NCBI GenBank assembly: GCA_021808055.1
Contig: JAKBCH010000006.1
Location: 1 to 63,538 of the forward strand
Direction: 5' to 3'
Source of the DNA: Pseudomonadota bacterium
GTDB taxonomy: Bacteria > Pseudomonadota > Alphaproteobacteria > Acetobacterales > Acetobacteraceae
Length of the DNA stretch: 63,538 nt
Position numbers and translations under genes: made by a program. The first letter of the stretch is position 1. Every line of letters begins with the position of its first letter. Shown here in pieces: positions 28,234 to 36,726 of this stretch. Below the pieces are notes generated by a model. It had not been told where the DNA came from, did not search any database, and saw only the letters and a list, made by a program, of their open reading frames with translations.

Positions 28234-28890
28234 TCAGTCCACGTTAATGGTGGAGACCTCGGGACCTTTGGCACCCTGAACGACGCTCATCCGCACCGAC
28301 TGGCCTTCTTGCAACGGGGAAATCCCCGCCGCTTCCAGCGCCGTGGCGTGCACAAACACATCCTTGCCGCCGTTTTCCGGGCTGATGAAGCCGAAACCCT
28401 TGGTGGCGTTGTACCACTTCACGATCCCAGTCATGTCCACGGCCGGGCCGGAAGCCTGCTGGCGCGGAGGGCGGGGGGCACGCGGGCGGTCAAAGCCACC
28501 ACGGTCACGATCACCAAACCCACCACTGCGTGGCGGCGGCGCGTCGCCTTCGGTCACGGAGATCACCTGGTCCACCTGGCGGCCCTTGTGATTCTGGCCG
28601 ATGCGGACCTGCAGGATGGAACCCGGCGTGACCGCCTGGAACCCGGCATTCTGCAACGAGTTAGCGTGCAGGAACACGTCACCCGAGCCGTCCGCCATTT
28701 CAATGAAGCCGAAACCTTTCTCGGCGTTATACCACTTGACCGTAGCTTTGGCTTCCGGTCCGCTGGGGGCTGCTGCGCCACCAAATCCCGAAAAAGCCGG
28801 CGGGAAAGAGGGGGCATTGCCGTAGAAATTGTCGTCATCAAAGCCGCGACGGCGGCTCTGCCGCTGGCGGTCGTTCTTCGGGGGTCGCAC
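28234..28890 (-). CDS. Two-domain cold-shock protein
   Basis: 218 residues from a GTG start. Two cold-shock domains are visible: residues about 49-113 and 153-218. Both hold RNP1 (KGFGFIEM and KGFGFISP) and RNP2 (DVFLHA and DVFVHA). The N-terminal 45 residues are basic then Gly/Pro-rich; the linker (about 114-150) is rich in Arg, Gly, Asp and Pro. This double-CSD layout is common in alphaproteobacteria, where the proteins act as RNA chaperones or transcription antiterminators. AAAGGA lies 11 bases before the GTG. The 5' leader carries a clear promoter. Confidence 0.93.
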   Translation of the reverse strand: MRPPKNDRQRQSRRRGFDDDNFYGNAPSFPPAFSGFGGAAAPSGPEAKATVKWYNAEKGFGFIEMADGSGDVFLHANSLQNAGFQAVTPGSILQVRIGQNHKGRQVDQVISVTEGDAPPPRSGGFGDRDRGGFDRPRAPRPPRQQASGPAVDMTGIVKWYNATKGFGFISPENGGKDVFVHATALEAAGISPLQEGQSVRMSVVQGAKGPEVSTINVD

Positions 28891-28946
28891 TATAAAAACT
28901 GTCCTTTAAAAGACTTCAGGGCACCGGGCACAAGCCAAGCGAAAAT

Positions 28947-28975
28947 ATAATAGGCTACGCCGTGGCGGCCTTCAA
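28947..28975 (-). promoter_or_regulatory. Sigma70-type promoter of the cold-shock gene
   Basis: On the minus strand TTGAAG (28975-28970) is followed by a 17-bp spacer and TATTAT (28952-28947). Transcription would begin about 50 bases upstream of the GTG at 28890, giving a long leader as is usual for cold-shock genes. Seen by eye only. Confidence 0.6.
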
Positions 28976-29119
28976 TCCCGAAATGCAGCGGATATAATGG
29001 CAAATTGACTAAAATACCGGCCATTTTTCCATAATGAAGCAACTTCGTGGCGGTTTTTGGGAAGGCTCTGCGCATCTGCCTGACATAAGTGCTGCTTGTT
29101 TCGCGGGCGGTGAGCCCCT

Positions 29120-30940
29120 ATGAGCCCGCTTATGCCTTTTCCAGTCACCAATCCGAGCCTCGCCCGGGCCCTTGCCCAGCGCGGCTATGCCGAACCCACT
29201 TCGGTGCAAAGCGCCGTTCTCGCCCCCGACACCGAAGGGCGGGATCTGCTGGTTTCCGCGCAGACGGGTTCGGGCAAAACCGTCGCCTTCGGGTTGGCGC
29301 TCGCCAACACCGTGCTGGGCGAAAGCGAGACCATGCCCGCCACCCAGGCACCTCTGGTTCTGGTGATCGCCCCCACGCGAGAACTTGCGCTGCAAGTGCA
29401 CACGGAGCTCACCTGGCTGTACGAATTCACCGGGGCGCGCATTCTCTCTTGCGTCGGCGGCATGGATGCACGGCGCGAGGCCAAATTGCTGCATGGCGGC
29501 TGCCATTTCGTCGTCGGCACGCCAGGACGGCTGAAAGACCATATCGAGCGCGGCAATCTGCGACTTGCCGAGCTGGAAGCCGTGGTGCTCGACGAAGCCG
29601 ACGAGATGCTCGACCTCGGCTTCCGCGAGGAGCTGGAATTTATCCTCAGCGCCGCGCCGGAAGGCCGCCGCACGCTGCTGTTCTCGGCCACCATCGCCCG
29701 CGAGATCGCGGCGCTGGCCCGCACCTATCAGCATAACGCCCTGCGGATCGACACGGTTGCCCACAACCAGCCGCACGCGGATATTGAATACCGCGCCGTG
29801 CGCGTGGCCGGGCATGAGCTGGAAGCCGCATTGGTGAACATTCTGCGCGCGCAGGATAGCCGGGCATTGGTGTTCTGCGCCACACGCGACCATGTGCGCA
29901 CCCTGCACGCCAACCTGATGGCCAGAGGTTTCACCGCCGCTGCCCTGTCCGGCGAGCTTTCACAGGCGGAACGCAACGCCGCACTTTCTGCCCTGCGTGA
30001 TGGCCGCGCCCAGGTGTGTATCGCAACAGATGTGGCGGCGCGCGGGCTGGATCTGCCGGATCTGGACCTCGTGATCCATGCCGATCTGCCAACCAACAAG
30101 GCCACTTTCCTGCACCGCTCCGGCCGCACGGGCCGCGCCGGGCGAAAGGGGGTTTCGGTGTTGCTGGTGCCGCATATGCGCCGCCGCCGGGCTGAGATGC
30201 TGCTGCGTGAAGCCAATGCCGAAGCCATATGGGTTGACCCGCCGACCCCCGCTGACATCCGTGCCAAGGATGAGGAGCGGCTGCTGAATCATTCCAGCTT
30301 AAGCGAAACACCGAGCGAAACCGCCCTCGCCCTGGCCGCGAAACTGCTGGCGCGCACCGCGCCGGAAGTCATCGCCGCGGCTTTTGTGAAGCTGGCAGAA
30401 GCACATTTGCCCACCCCGGCGCATGTGACCATTCTGCCGCCAGAGCAAGCCGCCCGCCCAGTGCGCGCCGCGCGCCCTGCCAATGCCGGACGTGCCGAGC
30501 GTGCCGAAGTGGCCAATGGCACCTGGTTCCGCGTGGCGCTGGGTCGCAAGCAGAACGCCGACCCGCGCTGGCTGATCCCGTTAATTTGTAAAGCGGGCGG
30601 CATCACCAAGCAGGAGATCGGCAGCATCCGCATCTTCGACCGCGAGACCAAGTTCGAAATCGCCCGCGAGGCCGCGCAGGCATTTGCCAGCTCCGCCGCT
30701 GCTGCCCAGGGCGAAGCCCGCATCGAGCCTGCCGCAGCGCCTGGCACCGCCTCGCCCCGCCCGCATTTCGACGGTCCGGCGACGGAACGGCCCGCCTTTA
30801 AGAAAAAGGGTCCGGCCAAACCTCATGCCCCCAAACCTCATGCCCCCAAACCTCATGCCACCAAGCCTTATGCCGCCAAGCATGAGGGCAAGCTGAGCGA
30901 ACAACAGCGCCGCCGCCGGAACAAAGCGGGCCAAGCGTAA
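29120..30940 (+). CDS. DEAD-box RNA helicase with DbpA-type RNA-binding domain
   Basis: 606 residues. The helicase core has all motifs: SAQTGSGKTVAFG, APTRELALQ, GTPGRLKDH, LDEADEMLDLG, FSATI, then in the second RecA domain ATDVAARGLDLP and HRSGRTGRAGRKG. A DbpA-like RNA-binding domain (about residues 470-535, NGTWFRVALGRKQNADP onward) follows. The C-tail is Ala/Pro/Lys-rich with tandem repeats. It most resembles DeaD/CsdA-type helicases, which work in ribosome assembly, mRNA decay and cold adaptation. It is divergent from the cold-shock gene across 229 bp, a pairing that may reflect shared cold control. Confidence 0.92.
   Translation: MSPLMPFPVTNPSLARALAQRGYAEPTSVQSAVLAPDTEGRDLLVSAQTGSGKTVAFGLALANTVLGESETMPATQAPLVLVIAPTRELALQVHTELTWLYEFTGARILSCVGGMDARREAKLLHGGCHFVVGTPGRLKDHIERGNLRLAELEAVVLDEADEMLDLGFREELEFILSAAPEGRRTLLFSATIAREIAALARTYQHNALRIDTVAHNQPHADIEYRAVRVAGHELEAALVNILRAQDSRALVFCATRDHVRTLHANLMARGFTAAALSGELSQAERNAALSALRDGRAQVCIATDVAARGLDLPDLDLVIHADLPTNKATFLHRSGRTGRAGRKGVSVLLVPHMRRRRAEMLLREANAEAIWVDPPTPADIRAKDEERLLNHSSLSETPSETALALAAKLLARTAPEVIAAAFVKLAEAHLPTPAHVTILPPEQAARPVRAARPANAGRAERAEVANGTWFRVALGRKQNADPRWLIPLICKAGGITKQEIGSIRIFDRETKFEIAREAAQAFASSAAAAQGEARIEPAAAPGTASPRPHFDGPATERPAFKKKGPAKPHAPKPHAPKPHATKPYAAKHEGKLSEQQRRRRNKAGQA
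30821..30880 (+). repeat. 15-bp tandem repeat in the helicase gene tail
   Basis: Four tandem 15-bp units (cctcatgcccccaaa, exact at 30821 and 30836, degenerate at 30851 and 30866) encode KPHAP-type pentapeptides in the basic C-terminal tail. The exact first two copies suggest recent duplication. Confidence 0.85.
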
Positions 30941-30990
30941 ATCATTGATCCAACCCTGCCGCCTTTGCGTAAAACAAGGAGGAGGGGCAA

Positions 30991-31728
30991 ATGGCTGGTT
31001 CATATCTCATCATCGGCGGCACAGGCGGAGTTGGCCAGGCTCTGGCCAGGCGCTTGCGCGCGGCCAGGCCGGACGCGACCTTGTATGTTACCAGCCGCTC
31101 AGCCGAACGCGCTGTTGAAATAGCGGCTCCATTAAGTGCAGTGCCGCTGGTGTTGCAGGCAGAATCACCGGACAGCATAAAGGCCGCACTGGCGCAGGCC
31201 ACAAAGGCTGGCACGCTTTCCGGCCTAGCCTACTGCGTGGGCTCCATTTTGTTAAAGCCCCTGGCCAAAATAACCCCGCAAGACATGCTGGATACCTATG
31301 CCCTGAACGTAATTGGGGCTGCAATTTGCGTGCAGCAGGCAGCCCCCGCTCTGGTGGCGGGACGAGGTTCGGTGGTGCTGTTTTCCTCTGTCGCGGCGCG
31401 GCAGGGCTTTGCCCTGCATGCGGCCATTGGCAGCGCCAAGGCGGCGGTGGAAGGGCTGACACGCTCGCTGGCGGCGGAGCTTGCGCCCCATGTGCGGATA
31501 AACTGCATTGCCCCCAGCCTAACCGAGACGAACATGGCCGCGCCCATCACCAGCAATGAAAAAATGAAAGAGGCGATTGCCGCTCTTCACCCGCTGCCGC
31601 GCCTTGGCCAGCCTGACGAAGTAGCCGCGCTGGCCGCTTTTCTGCTCGGCCCGGACGCCGGCTGGATTACGGGGGAAGTGTTTGGCGTAGATGGTGGCCG
31701 CGCCACCCTGCGTACGGCTAAAAGCTGA
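30991..31728 (+). CDS. Atypical SDR oxidoreductase lacking the catalytic Tyr
   Basis: 245 residues. The cofactor-binding motif is GGTGGVGQALA (9-19) and the fold continues normally (FSSVA with Ser132/133). At the YxxxK position the sequence reads AAIGSAKAAVEG: Ile146 stands where Tyr is expected while Lys150 is kept. The C-terminus GWITGEVFGVDGG is standard SDR. A divergent SDR group with this replacement exists, so it may be non-catalytic or use a different acid. A strong AAGGAGGAGG site precedes ATG 30991. Substrate unknown; it stands alone. Confidence 0.85.
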   Translation: MAGSYLIIGGTGGVGQALARRLRAARPDATLYVTSRSAERAVEIAAPLSAVPLVLQAESPDSIKAALAQATKAGTLSGLAYCVGSILLKPLAKITPQDMLDTYALNVIGAAICVQQAAPALVAGRGSVVLFSSVAARQGFALHAAIGSAKAAVEGLTRSLAAELAPHVRINCIAPSLTETNMAAPITSNEKMKEAIAALHPLPRLGQPDEVAALAAFLLGPDAGWITGEVFGVDGGRATLRTAKS

Positions 31729-31734
31729 GCGTTA

Positions 31735-31867
31735 GAGCCGGATGATTTTAGATCGAATGACGGGAGTGATCCGCTCTAAAATCTGAATCCGCCTCTAAAA
31801 CAATGAGATAGAGGGCGATTCAGACTTTAGGCTCGCTCACAAAATGAGGGAACCTGAAGTCATCGCT
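31735..31867. repeat. Composite interspersed repeat, copy B, between SDR gene and lexA
   Basis: The gap contains three foldbacks. gattttaga 31744-31752 pairs with tctaaaatc (around 31775-31783). ctaaaatctgaatc (around 31776-31789) pairs with gattcagactttag (around 31818-31831) at 13 of 14 positions. aggctcgctca pairs with tgagggaacct near 31831-31857. The right half (from about 31797) is the reverse-orientation homologue of copy A at 8608-8682. Together they show a dispersed family. It may also terminate the two convergent genes. Confidence 0.7.
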
Positions 31868-32569
31868 CTAATACCGGCGCAGCAGCGCCACCAGCCTGCC
31901 CTGCACCCGCACCCGCTCCGCAGGCAAAATTTTTGTCTCGTAGCGGATATTCGCGGGTTCCAGCGCAATCGACTGGCCCTTGCGCCGCAGCCGCTTCAAC
32001 GTCACCTCGTTCTCATCAACCAGCGCCACGATAATCTGGCCGTTCTCGGCGGCGTCTCCCCGGCGGATGATAACTGTGTCGCCATCCAGAATCCCGGCCT
32101 CGATCATCGAATCCCCTTCAACAGTGAGCGCGAAATGCTCGCCGCTGCCGAGCATGGACATCGGCACCTCGATCATCTCCTCGCTGTCGCGCAGTGCCTC
32201 GATCGGCAGACCCGCGGCGATCTTGCCGTATAGCGGCAGAGAAATCGCCTCCGCTTCCGGAGCTTCCGCCCGCATCCCGGCCAAACGCGGGCCAAAGTTG
32301 CCCTGAATCACGTTGGGCGCGAAACCTCTGGCCTCAGCCTGCCGGGGGTTCATATCCTGCGGCAGTTTCGTGACCTCCAGCGCCCGCGCCCTGTGCTTGT
32401 GGCGGCGCAGAAAACCCCGCTCTTCCAAAGCCGAAATAAGCCGGTGAATGCCGGATTTCGAGCGCAGATCCAGCGCCTCCTTCATCTCCTCAAAGCTTGG
32501 GCTGCAGCCTGTTTCACGCAAATGCTTGTCGATGAATAACAGCAGCTCATGCTGCTTCGGGGTGAGCAT
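31868..32569 (-). CDS. lexA: SOS-response repressor LexA
   Basis: 233 residues. The N-terminal winged helix-turn-helix (about 1-65) contains [20 protein letters not shown]. The latent protease domain has the self-cleavage bond Ala119-Gly120 in KIAAGLP, the catalytic Ser154 in EGDSMIEAG and Lys192 in VTLKRLRR. RecA-stimulated cleavage derepresses DNA-damage genes. A LexA box lies 49 bp upstream, so it is probably autoregulated. It is the last of the same-strand genes after trpEGDC-moaC-moeA but has its own regulatory region. Confidence 0.97.
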   Translation of the reverse strand: MLTPKQHELLLFIDKHLRETGCSPSFEEMKEALDLRSKSGIHRLISALEERGFLRRHKHRARALEVTKLPQDMNPRQAEARGFAPNVIQGNFGPRLAGMRAEAPEAEAISLPLYGKIAAGLPIEALRDSEEMIEVPMSMLGSGEHFALTVEGDSMIEAGILDGDTVIIRRGDAAENGQIIVALVDENEVTLKRLRRKGQSIALEPANIRYETKILPAERVRVQGRLVALLRRY

Positions 32570-32617
32570 TAAACATCTCCGGGCAGAGGCTTCAGGAACA
32601 AAACGCCAACACGGAAT

Positions 32618-32632
32618 GTTCTAGTTTAGTTC
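32618..32632 (-). promoter_or_regulatory. LexA (SOS) box, GTTC-N7-GTTC
   Basis: GTTC at 32618-32621, seven bases, then GTTC at 32629-32632. This direct repeat is the alphaproteobacterial LexA operator. It sits in the 83-bp gap between moeA and lexA, in position to control lexA transcription. Confidence 0.85.
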
Positions 32633-32652
32633 TCGTTTTCGCGTCAAGCGTG

Positions 32653-33850
32653 TTATCCAGCATCCAGTGGCAGAATCTCGACCATATCCCCGGCCATGGC
32701 TTCCGGGGCGAACGGCGCCCGGCGGATCAGCGCCTCGGCCGTGGCCAAGGCGCGCAACATGCCGGAACTCTGCGTCCGCAGGGCCGTGACAACCGGGCCT
32801 GCGCCATCATCGCAAAGCGTGGCGCGCACGTAATCCTCACGCTGATCGTTGGCTTTCATCGGCACACCGAGTCTGGCCTTCATTAGTTTCGGAGCCTGGG
32901 GCGGCAGCCCGCCCAACACGGCAATGGCACCCGCCAGAAACAAGGTGGCGCAGACATAGGCTGAAACCGGGTTACCCGGCAGGCCAAGCACCGGCAGGCC
33001 GCCCACCTGCCCAAAAATCAACGGCTTGCCGGGGCGCATCGCAATCTTCCAGAAATCCAGCGCGAAGCCGTGTTGCGCCAGCCCGGCCTGCACCAGATCA
33101 TGCGCGCCCACGCTGGCCCCGCCGGTGGTCACCAGAATATCCGCCCCGCGCGCGGCTTGCGCCCCTTCCGCTACCGCGTCCTCGGTATCTCGCGCGATGG
33201 GTAGCAGCAGTGGCTCCCCGCCATGGGCTTCCACAAACGCCGCCAGCATCGCCGCGTTGGAATTGGCGATGCCACCCGCGGGCACCGGCTCACCCGGCAG
33301 GTTAATCTCGTCCCCCGTGCAGAGAATCGCCACCCGGGGCTTGCGATAAACGCAAAGCCAGGGGTGGCCCCGCCGCGCCCGCCACGCCGATATCGCGCAC
33401 CGAAAGCCGCCGCCCGTCAGGGATCACCTCATCCCCCACCGCGAAATCCTCGCCCTTACGACGAATATGTTTGGCCGGCGCCACAGCCTCGTTCACCTGC
33501 ACGCCTTGCCCGCCAGCACTGGCATTTTCCTGGATCAGCACGGCATCCGCGCCAGCGGGGATGACGCTGCCGGTGAAAATCCGCACCGTTTCACCTGGAC
33601 CCATTTGCCCGGCGAAGGGATGCCCCGCCGGGGCCTCGCCGATCAGGTGCAGCATCGCACCCGGATGCGTATCTGCTGCCCGCACGGCATAGCCATCCAT
33701 CGCGGAGACATCGGCGGGGGGGACGGCAAGCCGCGCCAACACCGGTTTTGCCAACACCCGCCCATGCGCCTGCGCCAGCCCCAGCATTTCCGCCGCAACC
33801 GGCGTCAGCCCCGCGAAAATCCGCGCCCGGGCTTCGTCAACACTGATCAT
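32653..33850 (-). pseudogene. moeA: Molybdopterin molybdotransferase MoeA, disrupted by an apparent 1-bp insertion
   Basis: Two frames together make one MoeA. The 5' part (33850 to about 33365) has SAMDGYAV, FTGSVIPAGADAV and RRKGEDF; the 3' part (about 33365 to 32653) has RKPRVAILCTGDE, TTGGASVGAHD and GLPGNPVSAYV. MoeA inserts molybdate into adenylylated molybdopterin. Removing one base in the ggggtggcccc run at 33361-33371 restores an uninterrupted frame with the expected joining sequence. So either the gene is broken or the sequence has an error here. The start overlaps moaC by 4 bp. Loss of MoeA would abolish molybdoenzymes unless a second copy exists elsewhere. Confidence 0.85.
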
Positions 33851-34317
33851 GGTGCCGAAAAATCTCCGTTTTTGCCGCCGGTCTTGCGGGTGAGGCGCAC
33901 CGCTTCGATCCGCATGGTTTTATCCACGGCCTTCACCATGTCGTAAATCGTGAGCGCGGCCAGGCTCACCGCCGTTAACGCCTCCATCTCCACCCCCGTG
34001 CGCCCGGTGGTGCGGGCAATGGCGATAATCTCCACCGCATCCTCGCCCACTATGAGATCTATGCTCACCGCATCCAGCGGCAACGGGTGGCAAAGTGGAA
34101 TCAGCGCGCCGGTTTTCTTCGCGGCCATAATGCCGGCAATACGAGCCGCCGCCAGTACATCGCCCTTGGCAGCCTGGCCGTCACGGATCAACGCCGCCGT
34201 TTCCGGCTTCATCACCACCCTGCCCTTGGCCTCGGCCTCGCGCAGCGTAATCGGCTTGGCCGAAACATCGACCATGCGCGCCGCGCCGCCCGGGCCGATA
34301 TGGGTAAGCCCGCTCAC
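33847..34317 (-). CDS. moaC: Cyclic pyranopterin monophosphate synthase MoaC
   Basis: 156 residues, full length. MoaC rearranges the GTP-derived intermediate from MoaA into cyclic pyranopterin monophosphate, the first stable molybdopterin precursor. The family motifs [36 protein letters not shown] and [24 protein letters not shown] (described by its GVEMEAL and TIYDM blocks) are intact, ending with DKTMRIE. It overlaps trpC upstream and moeA downstream by 4 bp each, so it is inside one transcript. Confidence 0.97.
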   Translation of the reverse strand: MSGLTHIGPGGAARMVDVSAKPITLREAEAKGRVVMKPETAALIRDGQAAKGDVLAAARIAGIMAAKKTGALIPLCHPLPLDAVSIDLIVGEDAVEIIAIARTTGRTGVEMEALTAVSLAALTIYDMVKAVDKTMRIEAVRLTRKTGGKNGDFSAP

Positions 34318-35117
34318 GCGCCCAGCAGCGCGCGCACGGCCGCGCTCACATCCTGCTCGCGCATCAGCGATTCACCAACCAAGAAGCCCTGCACACAAAC
34401 TTTCCGCAACCGCTCCACATCCCCGTTGGTTTTGATGCCAGATTCGGAAATCAGAAATTTGTTCGGCGGGCTGAGGGTGGAGAGCATTTCCGTTACCCCG
34501 ATATCCGTCACCATGGTTTTAAGATTACGGTTATTGACGCCGAGCAGCGGGGTTTGCAGCGGCAGCGCGCGCTCCAACTCTTCCTCGTTATGCACTTCCA
34601 CCAGCACGTCCATATCCAGCGCGCGGGCCAGGGCCTCAAGGTCGTGCGCCTGGCTGTCTCCCAGCGCCGCCATAATCAGCAGAATACAATCCGCCCCCAT
34701 CGCGCGGCTTTCGTAAATCTGCCACTCATCCAGCATAAAATCCTTGCGCAGCACCGGCAACTCCACCGCTGCCCGCGCCGCACGCAGATGCGCCTCATTA
34801 CCCTGAAAATATTTCTCGTCGGTGAGCACGGAAAGGCAGGCTGCCCCAGCCGCCTCATAGGCTTGCGCGATCTCCACCGGGTCGAAATCCGTCCGGATCA
34901 ACCCGCCCGAAGGCGACGCCTTTTTTATTTCGGTGATCAGCCCCGGCTTTCCCGCGGCGGCGGCGTCCATCAACGCCCGGCCAAACCCGCGCGGCTTGCC
35001 AGCATCGCGCAGCTCGGCCTTCAGCTCCTCAACCGGGCGCATCGCCCGGCGCGCCGCGATTTCATCCCGCTTATCAGCGCAGATCTTCGCTAAGATATCG
35101 TCAACCATCACATTCAT
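34314..35117 (-). CDS. trpC: Indole-3-glycerol phosphate synthase
   Basis: 267 residues. A TIM-barrel enzyme of tryptophan synthesis that closes the indole ring. Landmarks: [28 protein letters not shown] with the catalytic Lys, [38 protein letters not shown] and ISESGIKT. All expected catalytic residues appear present. ATG 35117 is used; a second ATG lies three codons in. It overlaps trpD and moaC by 4 bp. Confidence 0.97.
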   Translation of the reverse strand: MNVMVDDILAKICADKRDEIAARRAMRPVEELKAELRDAGKPRGFGRALMDAAAAGKPGLITEIKKASPSGGLIRTDFDPVEIAQAYEAAGAACLSVLTDEKYFQGNEAHLRAARAAVELPVLRKDFMLDEWQIYESRAMGADCILLIMAALGDSQAHDLEALARALDMDVLVEVHNEEELERALPLQTPLLGVNNRNLKTMVTDIGVTEMLSTLSPPNKFLISESGIKTNGDVERLRKVCVQGFLVGESLMREQDVSAAVRALLGA

Positions 35118-36133
35118 GTCTGCTCTCCGGACACGCGCTTCAGCCGTTCAAGAACCGCCAAGGCCGTGCCCTCATCGATCGCCGTTATCGCCCTGGCCAC
35201 GCCTTGCGGCAGGGTTTCCGCCTGGCCCGCCACCACCAAAGCCGCGGCGGCGTTCAGCAGCACCGTGTCCCTATAGGCGCTTTTTTCTCCGCGCAGCAGG
35301 GCCAGAAGGGCAGCGGCATTATAGGCCGCATCGCCTCCCTTTAGGGCGGATGCAGGAGAGGTTCCCAGCCCCGCATCCGCCGCGCGCAGGGTGAATGCCT
35401 TAATGCCGCCAGCCGCCAGCGCCACCACCTGGTTCTCGCCGTCCAGCACCAGCTCATCCATGCCGCCGCCATGCACCACCCAGGCGGCTTGCGTGCCGAG
35501 GTCACGCAATGTTTCAGCCACCGGGCGCGCCCATGCGGGGTCATACACACCCATAAGCTGGCGCTTTACTCCGGCGGGGTTGGCCATCGGGCCGGTGAGG
35601 TTAAAAATCGTGCGCGTGCCAAGCTCCACCCTGACTGGCGCGGCGTGGCGCAGCGCCGGATGGTGGCGGGGCGCGAACATGAACACACAACCCACATCAC
35701 GCAGTATGGCCGAAAGCCGCTCCACCGGCGGTTCAATCTCTATGCCCAGAGCCGCCAGCACATCCGCCGCACCGGAACGCGAGGAGAGCGCCTTGTTACC
35801 GTGCTTGGCCACGGGCACACCACAGGCCGCCAGCACAAAAGTAACGGCAGTGGAAATGTTGAGGCTGGCCGCGCCATCGCCGCCGGTGCCGCACACGTCG
35901 ATCGCCGCCTCCGGCGCTTCAATCCGCGTCATCCGGCTTCGCATCGCGGTGACGGCACCGGTCAGCTCCGCCACCGTCTCGCCGCGCGCGCGCATGGCCA
36001 TCAGCATCCCGCCAATCTGCGCCGGAGTGGCCTGGCCATCCATCACCACGCCGAACGCCTCCTCAGCCTCGGCAACGGACAGGCTTTCCCCCCGGCCAAG
36101 CCGGGCCAAAACCGGTTTAAGCGAGGGGCTCAC
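35114..36133 (-). CDS. trpD: Anthranilate phosphoribosyltransferase
   Basis: 339 residues. It joins anthranilate with PRPP in the second tryptophan step. The PRPP-binding loop [37 protein letters not shown] (described by KHGNKA and SSRSG) and [11 protein letters not shown] are the standard family motifs. It overlaps trpG and trpC by 4 bp on either side. No fusion to TrpG is present, unlike in some proteobacteria. Confidence 0.97.
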   Translation of the reverse strand: MSPSLKPVLARLGRGESLSVAEAEEAFGVVMDGQATPAQIGGMLMAMRARGETVAELTGAVTAMRSRMTRIEAPEAAIDVCGTGGDGAASLNISTAVTFVLAACGVPVAKHGNKALSSRSGAADVLAALGIEIEPPVERLSAILRDVGCVFMFAPRHHPALRHAAPVRVELGTRTIFNLTGPMANPAGVKRQLMGVYDPAWARPVAETLRDLGTQAAWVVHGGGMDELVLDGENQVVALAAGGIKAFTLRAADAGLGTSPASALKGGDAAYNAAALLALLRGEKSAYRDTVLLNAAAALVVAGQAETLPQGVARAITAIDEGTALAVLERLKRVSGEQT

Positions 36134-36723
36134 GCGAGGGCCGGCACCTTCGCACCGGAAAGCCGCAGGAAATTACGCAGAATATCATGGCCGTGAGAGG
36201 TGGCGATGCTCTCCGGATGGAACTGCACGCCATAAATCGGCAGCTCCACATGGCGCAGCCCCATGATGATGTCATCTTCCGTCCAGGCGGTGGGCACCAG
36301 GCTGGCGGGCAGGCTGGCGCGCTGCACGATAAGCGAATGATACCGCGTGGCGGTGAACGGGTTGGGCAGACCCTCGAACACATCCGAATTGTCGTGAAAC
36401 ACCGGGCTGGTTTTGCCATGCACGGGCTGGGGTGCCCGCACCACCTGCCCACCAAACGCCTGGCCGATGGATTGGTGGCCCAGGCACACGCCAAACAAAG
36501 GCAGCTTTGCCTCAGCGGCGGCGGCCACCATGTCCAGGCAGATGCCGGCCTCATTGGGTGTGCACGGGCCGGGGGAGAGCACCACCGCTTCCGGCTGCAT
36601 CGCCAGCACATCCTGGGCGCTCAAAGCGTCGTTGCGCTTCACCACGCATTCTGCACCAAGGTCGCCAAAGAACTGCACGAGATTGAAGGTAAAGCTGTCG
36701 TAATTATCGATCAGAAGAATCAT
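36130..36723 (-). CDS. trpG: Anthranilate synthase component II (glutamine amidotransferase)
   Basis: 197 residues, class I amidotransferase. The nucleophile is Cys80 in [10 protein letters not shown]; the His-Glu pair is in GVQFHPESI near the C-terminus. [18 protein letters not shown] opens the protein. It supplies ammonia to TrpE. In many bacteria the same subunit also serves PabB for folate, so pabA activity is possible. It starts 3 bp after the trpE stop region and overlaps trpD. Confidence 0.96.
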   Translation of the reverse strand: MILLIDNYDSFTFNLVQFFGDLGAECVVKRNDALSAQDVLAMQPEAVVLSPGPCTPNEAGICLDMVAAAAEAKLPLFGVCLGHQSIGQAFGGQVVRAPQPVHGKTSPVFHDNSDVFEGLPNPFTATRYHSLIVQRASLPASLVPTAWTEDDIIMGLRHVELPIYGVQFHPESIATSHGHDILRNFLRLSGAKVPALA

Positions 36724-36726
36724 GGT

